NCBI RefSeq assembly: GCF_014647135.1
Contig: NZ_BMOP01000014.1
Location: forward strand, 38,376-102,375
From: Shewanella xiamenensis
GTDB lineage: Bacteria > Pseudomonadota > Gammaproteobacteria > Enterobacterales > Shewanellaceae
Reading direction: 5' to 3'
DNA length: 64,000 nucleotides
Shown here: piece after piece, positions 53,566 through 63,022 of the stretch
How positions within the stretch are numbered: the stretch's first letter is position 1
Layout: every line of letters starts with the position of its first letter
Translations under genes and position numbers: made by a program
The notes under the pieces: generated by a model
Databases searched by the model: none
What the model saw: only the letters and a program-made list of their open reading frames with translations
Told to the model about the DNA's origin: nothing

Positions 53566-56500
53566 ATGTCATATCAGGTGTTAGCCAGAAAATGGCGCCC
53601 TGCCACATTCGAACAGATGGTCGGCCAAAGTCATGTGTTGCACGCATTAACCAATGCGTTAACCCAGCAACGTTTACACCATGCGTATCTTTTTACTGGC
53701 ACGCGCGGAGTGGGCAAGACCAGTTTGGCGCGTCTCTTTGCCAAAGGTCTTAACTGTGAGAAGGGCGTAACGGCTTCCCCCTGTGGTGTGTGTGGCAGCT
53801 GTGTCGAAATTGCCCAAGGCCGTTTTGTTGACTTAATTGAAGTCGATGCCGCCTCGCGTACCAAAGTCGATGACACTCGTGAACTCTTAGACAATGTGCA
53901 ATATCGTCCGACCCGAGGCCGTTTTAAGGTTTATCTGATCGACGAAGTACACATGCTTTCCCGCAGCAGTTTTAATGCGCTGCTAAAAACCCTTGAAGAA
54001 CCGCCTGAGCATGTGAAGTTTTTGCTGGCGACCACTGATCCGCAAAAGCTGCCAGTGACTGTGTTATCCCGCTGCCTGCAATTTAACTTAAAGAGTTTAA
54101 CCCAGCAGGAAATTGGCTCTCAGCTACAGCATATTTTAACCCAAGAGCAATTGCCCTTTGAGCACGAAGCCCTAACTCTGCTCGCCAAAGCGGCCAATGG
54201 CAGCATGCGTGATGCTTTAAGTTTGACCGATCAGGCCATTGCCTTCGGTGGCGGCACGGTAATGCTTAACCAAGTGCAATCTATGCTGGGCAGCATCGAT
54301 GAGCAGCATGTGCTGGGCTTACTCAAAGCCTTAACCGATGCCGATATTGGCGTATTGATGCAAAGCTGCGCCCAGGTGCTCGCCTATGGCGCGGACGCCC
54401 AAGAAGTGCTGCGCAGTTTACTGGAATTACTGCATCAGATTACCTTGACACAATTTGCGCCAGCCGCCGCGCAGCAATCCCTTTACAGTGCGCAAATTCA
54501 GGCCTTTGCTGAGCAGTTAGCGCCGGAACAAGTGCAGCTGTATTACCAGATTTTACTGACTGGCCGTAAAGACTTACCCCATGCGCCGGATCCTAAATCG
54601 GGCCTCGAAATGGCGCTGCTGCGAGCGGTGGCATTTGTTCCCGAAAAGCCAGTAAAACGTTGGCAAGTCGAAGACCCAGCTAAGGTAAGTTTGCCTTCTC
54701 AGCAGCCAATGTCTGCTTCGCCCACATCAAATATGCCCGCGGTAGAACAGACGGTTAATCAGGCTGTGGCTGAAAAAAAAACTTCGCTAACTTCCGCCGT
54801 TGATTCCCTAGCTTTGTCACAAGTTGCAGCAACGTCTGCGCTTGCTACGGCTTCACTCGTTGAAGCATCGCAACAAGCTTTATCCGATGAGGATGTTTTA
54901 GCTGTCGATGAGGATGATGAAGCGTTAGTGCTCAATGCCGCATTGATTGCCGAGCAGCAAGTGATTTTAAGTCAAGCCCAAAGTCAGGGCTTTGGCGCAA
55001 ATGTGGATGTTGTATCGAATACTGAGACAGAAGTAAGTGCTGTTTCTATGCCTGCATCAAATACTGATGCTGAACATCATCAAGCCGCGGTTGTTGATAC
55101 CGCTAGTGTTAACCTTAAGCCTTACGCCAACCAGTTAACAGAACCTACAGTGGCATTATCTAATGAAAATGATGTCGAGGAAGAAACTCAAACGAGTGTT
55201 AACGAAAGTGTAGATAAGTTAACGCTTGATGCTTATTCAGCTGAGTCTTACGGGCAATACGATTATGCCGCCGCGCCGCTGGATGCATATCAAGATGATT
55301 ATGCGCAATTTATATCTGAGGAGCAGGGCGCATTCTCTGATATAGAAGATAATTCGTTTAATCGCGACAGTGCTCAGTCTATTGATCATAGTCATGTTGT
55401 GCATGAGTCCGCTGTTCATGGACATGCCGCTCAAGCGTCTGCGACACCAGCGCAAAAGTCGCAGTCTATTGCCGAAAGCTCTGCTTCAACAAGCCCTCTG
55501 GCTTCAACAACTCCTCCGGCTTCAACTACAGTATCCCTCGATGATGACGATATTTTATCGGCGGTATTAGCGGCGCGCGACTCTTTGTTATCCGATCTTG
55601 ATGCGCTCAGCACCAAGGAAGGTGATGGAAAAAAGCTGGCAGCGGAAGTTAAGGTTAACACCCCGAGCCAGAGTGCGCATACTGCTCCAGTCTCTCACGC
55701 GCCAACACATAAAACGCCTTCAGTTGATGCTTCTATCGAGCCGCAAGTTGTCATTAATGAGTCCGATAACGACTTTGAGCTGCCCTTTGACGACGATTTC
55801 GAGGCCGAGTTCCATCTTGAGTCACTATCCAATGTCACGCAGACTCCGCAGTTTGATCCAAACGATCGCCCTCCATGGGAAGAGGTGCCTGTCGTGGCAA
55901 TGGATGAGGCAAGCCCATTGGCTGCTAGCTCACACCTACAAAGTGGTGTGAGCGCGCCGCAAAAATCAGTTGGTGCGGCAGTATCTGGGCATGCTTCGGC
56001 TCAAACCTCGACAATCGATACCGAAGTGGAAGAGATTAAGACTGATCTGCAACGCACTGAAGCAAATACCGTGCTGCAACCGTCTCAGACACAGGAATTA
56101 TCACAGACGCAGCAACGGACCCAACAGTCACCGCCAAGCGAGACGGTTTCATCGGCGTCATCCACCGCATTAGCACTGGCGCAATCGATTACTGGTCATC
56201 CGCTCGATTTGCATTGGTACAAGTTAATGGCGAGCCTCGATATTGGCGGCCGTGTGCGTCAGTTAGCGGTCAATTCGATTTGTCAGCAGCAGGCTAACCC
56301 TTTGCCATTACTGTTAAAACCCGATCAGAAACACTTGGCGGCGCAGGTGGCCGTTGAGCAGCTCGAGCAAGCCTTAACCGCAGCCCTTGGGAACCCAAGG
56401 CAAGTTGAGGTGGTCATAGGAACCGATCCTACACGGGAGACGCCCTTAGAGATGCGTAAACGTTTTCACCAAGAGTTACTGCAACAGGCGCAGCAGTCGC

Positions 56501-56634
56501 TAATAATGGATGACAATGTGCAATGGCTGGTTAACCGCTTTGGGGCTGAGCTTGAGAAGGATAGCTTGCTCTATCCGCCTGAACTGTTAAATCAGCGCAG
56601 CGGGCTTATTCCTGCGTTACCTGAGCCCGAGTAA
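53566..56634 (+). CDS. dnaX: DNA polymerase III tau/gamma subunit DnaX
   Basis: This clamp-loader ATPase has Walker A GTRGVGKT (45-52), the zinc cysteines 64, 73, 76 and 79, Walker B LIDEVH (124-129) and the SRC motif at 168-170. The C-terminal tau part (about 870-1022) ends with LHWYKLMASLDIGGRVRQL and a polymerase-binding domain. At 1022 residues it is far longer than the E. coli protein (643), owing to a low-complexity Ser/Ala/Gln/Asp-rich region between about 390 and 865. An A9 run there may give gamma by slippage. The start at 53566 is the family start; the frame extension is rejected. Confidence 0.95.
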   Translation: MSYQVLARKWRPATFEQMVGQSHVLHALTNALTQQRLHHAYLFTGTRGVGKTSLARLFAKGLNCEKGVTASPCGVCGSCVEIAQGRFVDLIEVDAASRTKVDDTRELLDNVQYRPTRGRFKVYLIDEVHMLSRSSFNALLKTLEEPPEHVKFLLATTDPQKLPVTVLSRCLQFNLKSLTQQEIGSQLQHILTQEQLPFEHEALTLLAKAANGSMRDALSLTDQAIAFGGGTVMLNQVQSMLGSIDEQHVLGLLKALTDADIGVLMQSCAQVLAYGADAQEVLRSLLELLHQITLTQFAPAAAQQSLYSAQIQAFAEQLAPEQVQLYYQILLTGRKDLPHAPDPKSGLEMALLRAVAFVPEKPVKRWQVEDPAKVSLPSQQPMSASPTSNMPAVEQTVNQAVAEKKTSLTSAVDSLALSQVAATSALATASLVEASQQALSDEDVLAVDEDDEALVLNAALIAEQQVILSQAQSQGFGANVDVVSNTETEVSAVSMPASNTDAEHHQAAVVDTASVNLKPYANQLTEPTVALSNENDVEEETQTSVNESVDKLTLDAYSAESYGQYDYAAAPLDAYQDDYAQFISEEQGAFSDIEDNSFNRDSAQSIDHSHVVHESAVHGHAAQASATPAQKSQSIAESSASTSPLASTTPPASTTVSLDDDDILSAVLAARDSLLSDLDALSTKEGDGKKLAAEVKVNTPSQSAHTAPVSHAPTHKTPSVDASIEPQVVINESDNDFELPFDDDFEAEFHLESLSNVTQTPQFDPNDRPPWEEVPVVAMDEASPLAASSHLQSGVSAPQKSVGAAVSGHASAQTSTIDTEVEEIKTDLQRTEANTVLQPSQTQELSQTQQRTQQSPPSETVSSASSTALALAQSITGHPLDLHWYKLMASLDIGGRVRQLAVNSICQQQANPLPLLLKPDQKHLAAQVAVEQLEQALTAALGNPRQVEVVIGTDPTRETPLEMRKRFHQELLQQAQQSLIMDDNVQWLVNRFGAELEKDSLLYPPELLNQRSGLIPALPEPE
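54773..54803 (+). promoter_or_regulatory. A9 slippery run, programmed frameshift candidate for gamma
   Basis: Nine A residues (54773-54781) follow G at codons 403-406. A -1 shift, or transcriptional addition of one A, leads to AAC TTC GCT AAC TTC CGC CGT and stop TGA at 54801-54803. That would give a protein of about 412 residues, similar in size to E. coli gamma. Thermus dnaX uses the same kind of A-run. Confidence 0.6.
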
Positions 56635-56803
56635 TATTTCCTCTATGTATATGCTGCGTGGAATGGCAGAGTTTGTTAAAAACGCGCTATCAAGATCATA
56701 AGTTTATCGATGGGATCGCGGCATTGATTGCCAATCCCATTTATTTCAGTAAGATTAGCCAGCTTAAAAGCTTGCGACTAACCCTAATAGAAGAGAAATG
56801 ACT

Positions 56804-57133
56804 ATGTTTGGAAAAGGCGGTATGGGCAATCTGATGAAACAAGCCCAGATGATGCAAGAAAAAATGGCAAAAATGCAGGAAGAAATTGCCCGCATGGAAA
56901 TGGTCGGTGAGTCAGGTGCAGGTCTGGTTAAAGTGACCATGACAGGCGCACACACAGTGCGTAAAGTCGAAATCGACCCAAGCTTGATGGAAGACGACAA
57001 AGAAATGCTGGAAGATTTGATCGCGGCAGCCTGTAACGATGCAGCACGTCGTATCGAAGAGAATCAAAAAGCTAAAATGGCCGAAGTGACTGGCGGTATG
57101 CAATTACCACCAGGCATGAAAATGCCATTTTAA
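56804..57133 (+). CDS. ybaB: YbaB/EbfC nucleoid-associated protein
   Basis: This 109-residue DNA-binding protein of the YbaB/EbfC family opens with [20 protein letters not shown] and continues through a helical segment to [10 protein letters not shown] and [20 protein letters not shown]. The start at 56804 matches the family; a second ATG at 56798 is possible. It lies between dnaX and recR, the conserved order. Confidence 0.95.
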   Translation: MFGKGGMGNLMKQAQMMQEKMAKMQEEIARMEMVGESGAGLVKVTMTGAHTVRKVEIDPSLMEDDKEMLEDLIAAACNDAARRIEENQKAKMAEVTGGMQLPPGMKMPF

Positions 57134-57145
57134 TTGAGATAGACA

Positions 57146-57745
57146 ATGAAATTTAGTCCACTGCTAGACGAGTTAATTCAGTCCCTACGTTGTTTACCAG
57201 GGGTTGGGCCTAAATCGGCGCAACGTATGGCGTTTCAATTACTTGAGCGAGACAGGAAAGCGGGGCTTAAATTAGCCTCTGCCCTGTCGAGTGCCATGAG
57301 TGATATCGGTCATTGTCAGTCTTGCCGAACCTACACTGAAGAAACGTTATGTCCGATTTGTGCTAGTCATAAGCGCGGCTCGTCTTCGACCATTTGTGTG
57401 GTCGAAACGCCAGCCGATGTGTTAGCCATTGAAGCAGGTGGACATTTTACGGGTCGCTATTTTGTTTTGCTGGGCCATTTATCTCCCCTCGATGGCGTGG
57501 GGCCTGAAGAGTTAGGTTTGGCGCTATTAGAGCGTCACTTAGCCTCTGGCGATGTTGCTGAGCTGATTTTAGCGACCAATCCAACGGTTGAAGGTGAGGC
57601 CACAGCCCACTTTATCGCCGATATGGCAAGGCGCCACAAGGTGCTGATCAGCCGCATCGCCCACGGCGTGCCCGTGGGTGGTGAACTGGAATATGTCGAC
57701 AGCACCACCTTAGCGCTGTCCTTCAATGGGCGTATCCCGCTGTAG
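57146..57745 (+). CDS. recR: Recombination mediator RecR
   Basis: This 199-residue protein acts with RecF and RecO to load RecA at gaps. It has the helix-hairpin-helix [11 protein letters not shown] near residue 19, the zinc cysteines 57, 60, 69 and 72 (CQSC and CPIC), and a Toprim domain with [19 protein letters not shown]. It follows ybaB by 12 bases. Confidence 0.97.
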   Translation: MKFSPLLDELIQSLRCLPGVGPKSAQRMAFQLLERDRKAGLKLASALSSAMSDIGHCQSCRTYTEETLCPICASHKRGSSSTICVVETPADVLAIEAGGHFTGRYFVLLGHLSPLDGVGPEELGLALLERHLASGDVAELILATNPTVEGEATAHFIADMARRHKVLISRIAHGVPVGGELEYVDSTTLALSFNGRIPL

Positions 57746-57765
57746 CCTGTGATGGCCTAAAGAAT

Positions 57766-57799
57766 AAACCCGCTGGCTCTGTGCTCGCGGGTTTTTATT
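57766..57799 (+). terminator. Terminator of recR
   Basis: AAACCCGC (57766-57773) pairs with GCGGGTTT (57787-57794), followed by TTATTTT. Confidence 0.88.
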
Positions 57800-57940
57800 T
57801 TATGGCTGTATTTGTTTAGCGAACACGCCCTAGCGTGTCTAGGTCTAACATTCCTTTCTTCATTCTGACATAGGGATAGCGTAATTTCGGTTTGATACTG
57901 CCTTATTTTTCGCCATTTGATCTGTGATTTTATCTCCCCC

Positions 57941-57968
57941 CTTGAAAAGTGGATTTGCAGCCCCATTT
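57941..57968 (+). promoter_or_regulatory. Sigma-32-type heat-shock promoter of htpG
   Basis: CTTGAAA (57941-57947) and CCCCATTT (57961-57968) are separated by 13 bases, matching the sigma-32 consensus. It lies 57 bases before the htpG start. Confidence 0.9.
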
Positions 57969-58024
57969 TATAAAACACTGAGCGTTTGCTTTAACCAAAT
58001 TGCGTAACAAATAAGGAAAATTTC

Positions 58025-59938
58025 ATGTCACAACAAGAAACTCATGGTTTTCAAACTGAAGTCAAACAGCTGTTGCATTTGATGATCCATTCTTTGTATT
58101 CCAACAAAGAAATTTTCTTGCGTGAACTGGTCTCTAACGCTGCGGATGCGGCCGATAAGCTGCGTTACCTTGCGTTAACCAACGACGCGTTATACGAAGG
58201 TGACGGTGAGCTACGTGTGCGTATCAGCGCAGACAAAGAAAAAGGCACTGTCACCATCGAAGACAACGGCGTGGGTATGACCCGCGATGGCGTGATTGAG
58301 CATTTAGGTACGATCGCCAAATCGGGCACCGCTGAATTCTTTAAAAACCTCTCTGGTGAAGCCTCAAAGGATTCGCAGCTAATCGGTCAATTCGGTGTGG
58401 GCTTCTATTCCGCCTTTATCGTAGCGAAAAAAGTCACCGTTCGTACCCGTGCTGCCGGCCATAAGGCCGATGAAGCCGTATTGTGGGAATCGGAAGGTGA
58501 GGGTAGCTTCACCGTTGAAACCAGTACCAAGGCGAGCCGTGGTACTGAAATTACCCTGCACCTGCGTGATGAAGAGAAAGAGTTTGCCGATGAGTGGCGC
58601 CTACGTTCCATCATCACTAAATACTCAGACCATATTTCAATCCCAGTAGAAATGTGGCAGGAAGGCACCCCTGAGCGCGATGGCCCAGACGGTGAAAAAA
58701 TTCCTGCAACCGAAGGCTATTGGAAGGTCATGAACAAGGCGACTGCGCTGTGGATGCGTAATAAGTCTGAGATCACTGACGAAGAATACCAAGAATTTTA
58801 TAAGCATATTTCCCACGACTACACAGACGCTCTGCTGTGGAGTCATAACCGCGTTGAAGGTAAACAGGAATACACTAACCTGTTGTATATCCCTTCAAAA
58901 GCGCCGTGGGATCTGTGGAACCGCGACCGTAAGCATGGCCTGAAACTCTTTGTTCAGCGCGTGTTTATTATGGATGACGCTGAGCAGTTTATGCCATCTT
59001 ACCTGCGTTTTGTGCAGGGTTTGATTGACTCAAACGATCTGCCGCTAAACGTGTCTCGCGAGATTTTGCAGGACAACCACATCACCAAAGCGATGCGCAC
59101 CGGTATCACTAAGCGTGTGCTGGGTATGTTGGAAAAACTGGCAAAAGACGATGCGGAAAAATACCAAAAATTCTGGGCCGAATTTGGTCAAGTGTTGAAG
59201 GAAGGTCCAGCGGAAGACTTTGCAAACCGTGAGCGTATTGCAGGCTTACTGCGCTTTGCGTCTACCCATACAGGCAGCGCGGCGCCAACTGTGTCACTCG
59301 ATGACTATATTAGCCGCATGAAGGAAGGCCAAACCAAGATTTACTATATCGTTGCAGATAGCCACGAAGCCGCGGCTAACAGCCCACACTTAGAACTGCT
59401 GCGTAAAAAAGGCATCGAAGTGTTGCTGATGTCAGAACGTATCGACGAGTGGTTAATCAACCACTTAACTGAGTACAAAGAAAAACAATTGCACTCAGTC
59501 ACCCGTGGCGAGCTGGAATTAGGTGAGCTGGAAGATGCGGCCGAGAAGGAAGCGCAGGAGAAACTCGCCGAAGAGTCTGCACCACTGATTGAACGCATTA
59601 AAGCGGCATTAGGCGCTAGCGTGGCCGATGTGAAGGTGACTTCACGCTTAACCGATACCCCAGCCTGTGTGGTCACGGGTGAAGGTGAAATGTCGACGCA
59701 AATGATCAAACTGATGCAGGCTGCCGGCCAGCCAGTGCCAGAGGTCAAGCCGACGTTTGAGATCAACCCTGCGCACCCATTAGTGTCGCGCCTTAATGAT
59801 CTTCAGGATGAAGCCGCCTTCGCCGATTGGTCGAATCTGTTATTGCAACAGGCGCAATTGTCGGAGAAGGGCAGCCTAGCAGACCCATCGGCCTTTATTA
59901 AGCTGATGAACCAAATGTTATTGGCAAGTCTGAAGTAA
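58025..59938 (+). CDS. htpG: Hsp90-family chaperone HtpG
   Basis: This 637-residue bacterial Hsp90 has the GHKL ATPase motifs: [20 protein letters not shown], and [12 protein letters not shown]. The middle domain has [20 protein letters not shown] and the C-terminal part continues through the dimerisation domain. Length is normal. AAGGAA precedes the ATG. A sigma-32 promoter precedes it. Confidence 0.97.
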   Translation: MSQQETHGFQTEVKQLLHLMIHSLYSNKEIFLRELVSNAADAADKLRYLALTNDALYEGDGELRVRISADKEKGTVTIEDNGVGMTRDGVIEHLGTIAKSGTAEFFKNLSGEASKDSQLIGQFGVGFYSAFIVAKKVTVRTRAAGHKADEAVLWESEGEGSFTVETSTKASRGTEITLHLRDEEKEFADEWRLRSIITKYSDHISIPVEMWQEGTPERDGPDGEKIPATEGYWKVMNKATALWMRNKSEITDEEYQEFYKHISHDYTDALLWSHNRVEGKQEYTNLLYIPSKAPWDLWNRDRKHGLKLFVQRVFIMDDAEQFMPSYLRFVQGLIDSNDLPLNVSREILQDNHITKAMRTGITKRVLGMLEKLAKDDAEKYQKFWAEFGQVLKEGPAEDFANRERIAGLLRFASTHTGSAAPTVSLDDYISRMKEGQTKIYYIVADSHEAAANSPHLELLRKKGIEVLLMSERIDEWLINHLTEYKEKQLHSVTRGELELGELEDAAEKEAQEKLAEESAPLIERIKAALGASVADVKVTSRLTDTPACVVTGEGEMSTQMIKLMQAAGQPVPEVKPTFEINPAHPLVSRLNDLQDEAAFADWSNLLLQQAQLSEKGSLADPSAFIKLMNQMLLASLK

Positions 59939-59944
59939 CACATT

Positions 59945-59976
59945 CGGGGCACTTGGGTTAAGACACAAGTGCCCCG
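59945..59976 (+). terminator. Hairpin after htpG
   Basis: CGGGGCACTTG (59945-59955) pairs with CAAGTGCCCCG (59966-59976), followed by ATTCACTTTT. It is a terminator-like fold with a weak T tract. Confidence 0.65.
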
Positions 59977-60055
59977 ATTCACTTTTAGGCACCAAGAGTC
60001 GCATTACCCTAGGGCATTTCCCCGTAGAGGTGCCAGTTTGGGAGGAAGGAAAACC

Positions 60056-60919
60056 ATGGACAATATCCTCGATCTAACCAAAGACAATATTCAGCAAGTG
60101 GTTGATGCTTCAATGCAGCAACTGGTGGTGATGGTGTTTTGGGCCCAGCCACAGCCGCAGAGTGTTGCCATGGTGCAAACACTCGAGCAACTTGCCACCC
60201 AGCATGCTGGCCGTTTTGTGCTGGCGAAAGTGAACTGTGAAACTGAGCTGGAAATCGCGAACTATTTCCGCATTCAAGCACTGCCGACCACCTTAGTGCT
60301 CGATAAGGGCCAACCAATCGATGGCTTTGCGGGCATGCAGGAGGCGGCGCAGGTGAGCGCTATGCTGGAGAAACACTTGCCTCCGTTATGGCAATTGCAG
60401 CTTGAGCAAGCCAAAGCCCTGTTAGCCTTAAGCCAAGTATCGGCGGAGGATTTAACCACTGCGGCCGTGTTGCTGAAAGACGCCTATAGCGCCTCAAATC
60501 ATGCTGCTGAGGTGAGTTTGGTGCTCGCCGATGTGTATTTGATGCAGGGTGAACTGGCTCAAGCGCAGACTTTACTCGAACAGATTGGCCTTGCTGATCA
60601 AGACAGTTATTACCAGAGCTTAAAGGCGAAATTAACCCTTGCCTTGGATGCGGCAGACACGCCTGAAATTCGTGATTTACAGCAGAAGTTTGAGCATAAT
60701 CCGCAAGATTTAGTGTTATTACTCGAACTTTGTAAAGCCTTGCATTCGGCTCACCGCGATGAAGAAGCACTTGCGCATTTATACGGTGTGTTATCTAAAG
60801 ACTTGAATGCCGAAAATGGCAAAGTAAAACAAGTCTTTATGGAGATTTTAACCGCCCTTGGTCAAGGTAATAGTCTTGCTAACCAGTACCGTCGCAAGCT
60901 GTATACCTTGCTCTACTAA
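60056..60919 (+). CDS. CnoX/YbbN-like thioredoxin-TPR co-chaperone
   Basis: This 287-residue protein has a thioredoxin-like front (VVMVFWAQPQPQSVAMVQTLEQ in two stretches, then ALPTTLVLDKGQPIDGFAG) and a TPR-containing C-terminal half (about 130-287, with QAQTLLEQIGLADQDSYYQS). The active-site position reads QPQP in place of C-x2-C, so it cannot be a redox thioredoxin. It is likely a holdase of the CnoX/YbbN group. The start at 60056 follows GGAAGGAAAA. Confidence 0.88.
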   Translation: MDNILDLTKDNIQQVVDASMQQLVVMVFWAQPQPQSVAMVQTLEQLATQHAGRFVLAKVNCETELEIANYFRIQALPTTLVLDKGQPIDGFAGMQEAAQVSAMLEKHLPPLWQLQLEQAKALLALSQVSAEDLTTAAVLLKDAYSASNHAAEVSLVLADVYLMQGELAQAQTLLEQIGLADQDSYYQSLKAKLTLALDAADTPEIRDLQQKFEHNPQDLVLLLELCKALHSAHRDEEALAHLYGVLSKDLNAENGKVKQVFMEILTALGQGNSLANQYRRKLYTLLY

Positions 60920-60925
60920 GGATAA

Positions 60926-61705
<780 letters not shown>

Positions 61706-61745
61706 GCATCATTCACTAAATTCGAGAACAAGTTCTCATATTAAG

Positions 61746-61773
61746 AAAAAGCCTGCTATTGCAGGCTTTTTTT
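61746..61773 (+). terminator. Terminator of adk
   Basis: AAAAAGCCTGC (61746-61756) pairs with GCAGGCTTTTT (61761-61771), loop TATT, with a T-run. Confidence 0.92.
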
Positions 61774-61827
61774 ATTGGCAACTGAATGTTAGCCTGCCGA
61801 GGTATTAGGCTGATAAAAGGTAACACA

Positions 61828-62832
61828 TTGACTTCTCCCTCTCCTGCGTTTGGCGTGTTATTGGTCAATCTCGGCACGCCCGATGAACCCACTCCCAAAG
61901 CGGTTAAGCGATTCCTCAAACAGTTTTTAAGTGATCCTCGGGTCGTCGATTTGTCCCCTTGGCTGTGGCAGCCGATTTTGCAGGGGATAATCCTTAATAC
62001 CCGACCCGCCAAGGTGGCCAAACTATATCAGAGTGTGTGGACAGAGCAGGGCTCGCCGCTGATGGTGATAAGTGAGCAGCAGGCACAAAAGTTAGCCACG
62101 GATCTGAGCGCGACCTTTAATCAAACTATTCCCGTTGAACTCGGCATGAGCTATGGCAATCCTTCGATTGATAGCGGCTTTGCCAAACTCAAAGCCCAAG
62201 GCGCCGAGCGTATCGTCGTACTGCCGTTATATCCGCAATATTCCTGCTCAACTGTCGCCAGCGTGTTCGATGCGGTGGCGCAGTATTTTGCTAAAGTGCG
62301 CGATATTCCTGAGCTGCGCTTTAGCAAACAGTATTTTGACCATGAAGCCTATATCGCGGCTTTAGCGCATTCGGTTAAGCGCCATTGGAAAACCCATGGC
62401 CAGGCCGACAAGTTGATTTTATCCTTCCACGGTATTCCGCTGCGGTATGCCACTGAAGGCGATCCCTATCCTGAGCAGTGTCGCACTACCGCCAAGTTAC
62501 TGGCACAGGCTCTGGGATTAACCGATGGACAATGGCAGGTGTGTTTCCAATCCCGCTTCGGCAAAGAAGAGTGGTTAACCCCTTATGCTGATGAACTGCT
62601 GGCCGATTTACCCCGCCAAGGCGTGAAAAGCGTTGATATAATTTGCCCAGCCTTTGCCACTGATTGCCTCGAAACCTTAGAGGAAATTTCGATTGGTGGT
62701 AAAGAGACTTTCCTGCATGCGGGTGGTGAGGCCTATCACTTTATTCCCTGTTTAAATGATGATGAGCTCCATATCGAGCTGCTCAGGCAATTGGTACAAG
62801 AACAAGCTCAACCTTGGATACGCGCAGAGTGA
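61828..62832 (+). CDS. hemH: Ferrochelatase
   Basis: This enzyme inserts ferrous iron into protoporphyrin IX, the last step of haem synthesis. Family motifs are LLVNLGTPDEPTPKAVKRFL, GMSYGNPSI, the metal-site LSFHGIPLRY and CPAFATDCLETLEEI. The likely start is the TTG at 61828, which follows AAAAGG; the upstream ATG at 61786 has no ribosome-binding site and lies beside the adk terminator. It stands between adk and gsk. Confidence 0.93.
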   Translation: MTSPSPAFGVLLVNLGTPDEPTPKAVKRFLKQFLSDPRVVDLSPWLWQPILQGIILNTRPAKVAKLYQSVWTEQGSPLMVISEQQAQKLATDLSATFNQTIPVELGMSYGNPSIDSGFAKLKAQGAERIVVLPLYPQYSCSTVASVFDAVAQYFAKVRDIPELRFSKQYFDHEAYIAALAHSVKRHWKTHGQADKLILSFHGIPLRYATEGDPYPEQCRTTAKLLAQALGLTDGQWQVCFQSRFGKEEWLTPYADELLADLPRQGVKSVDIICPAFATDCLETLEEISIGGKETFLHAGGEAYHFIPCLNDDELHIELLRQLVQEQAQPWIRAE

Positions 62833-63022
62833 CGGTAAATTTCTCCCGTTGAAACCTAAACACGGCCTAGTTTCATGCTGATTTTATGGTAGAATCTGCG
62901 CCCTTTGTGGCTCGGGAGTGGATTTTTTATCTCTCTAGCCTAGACTCATTATTTTTAGGACACAATGAGCCAACGCTCGTTGTAATGCCCATTAGCATGG
63001 ATGCCAGGAAAAGAGAGCCACT

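Noticed and set aside
55237-56173. Several frames inside the low-complexity part of dnaX
   Set aside because: They are shadows of the biased composition of the dnaX reading frame and have no start signals.
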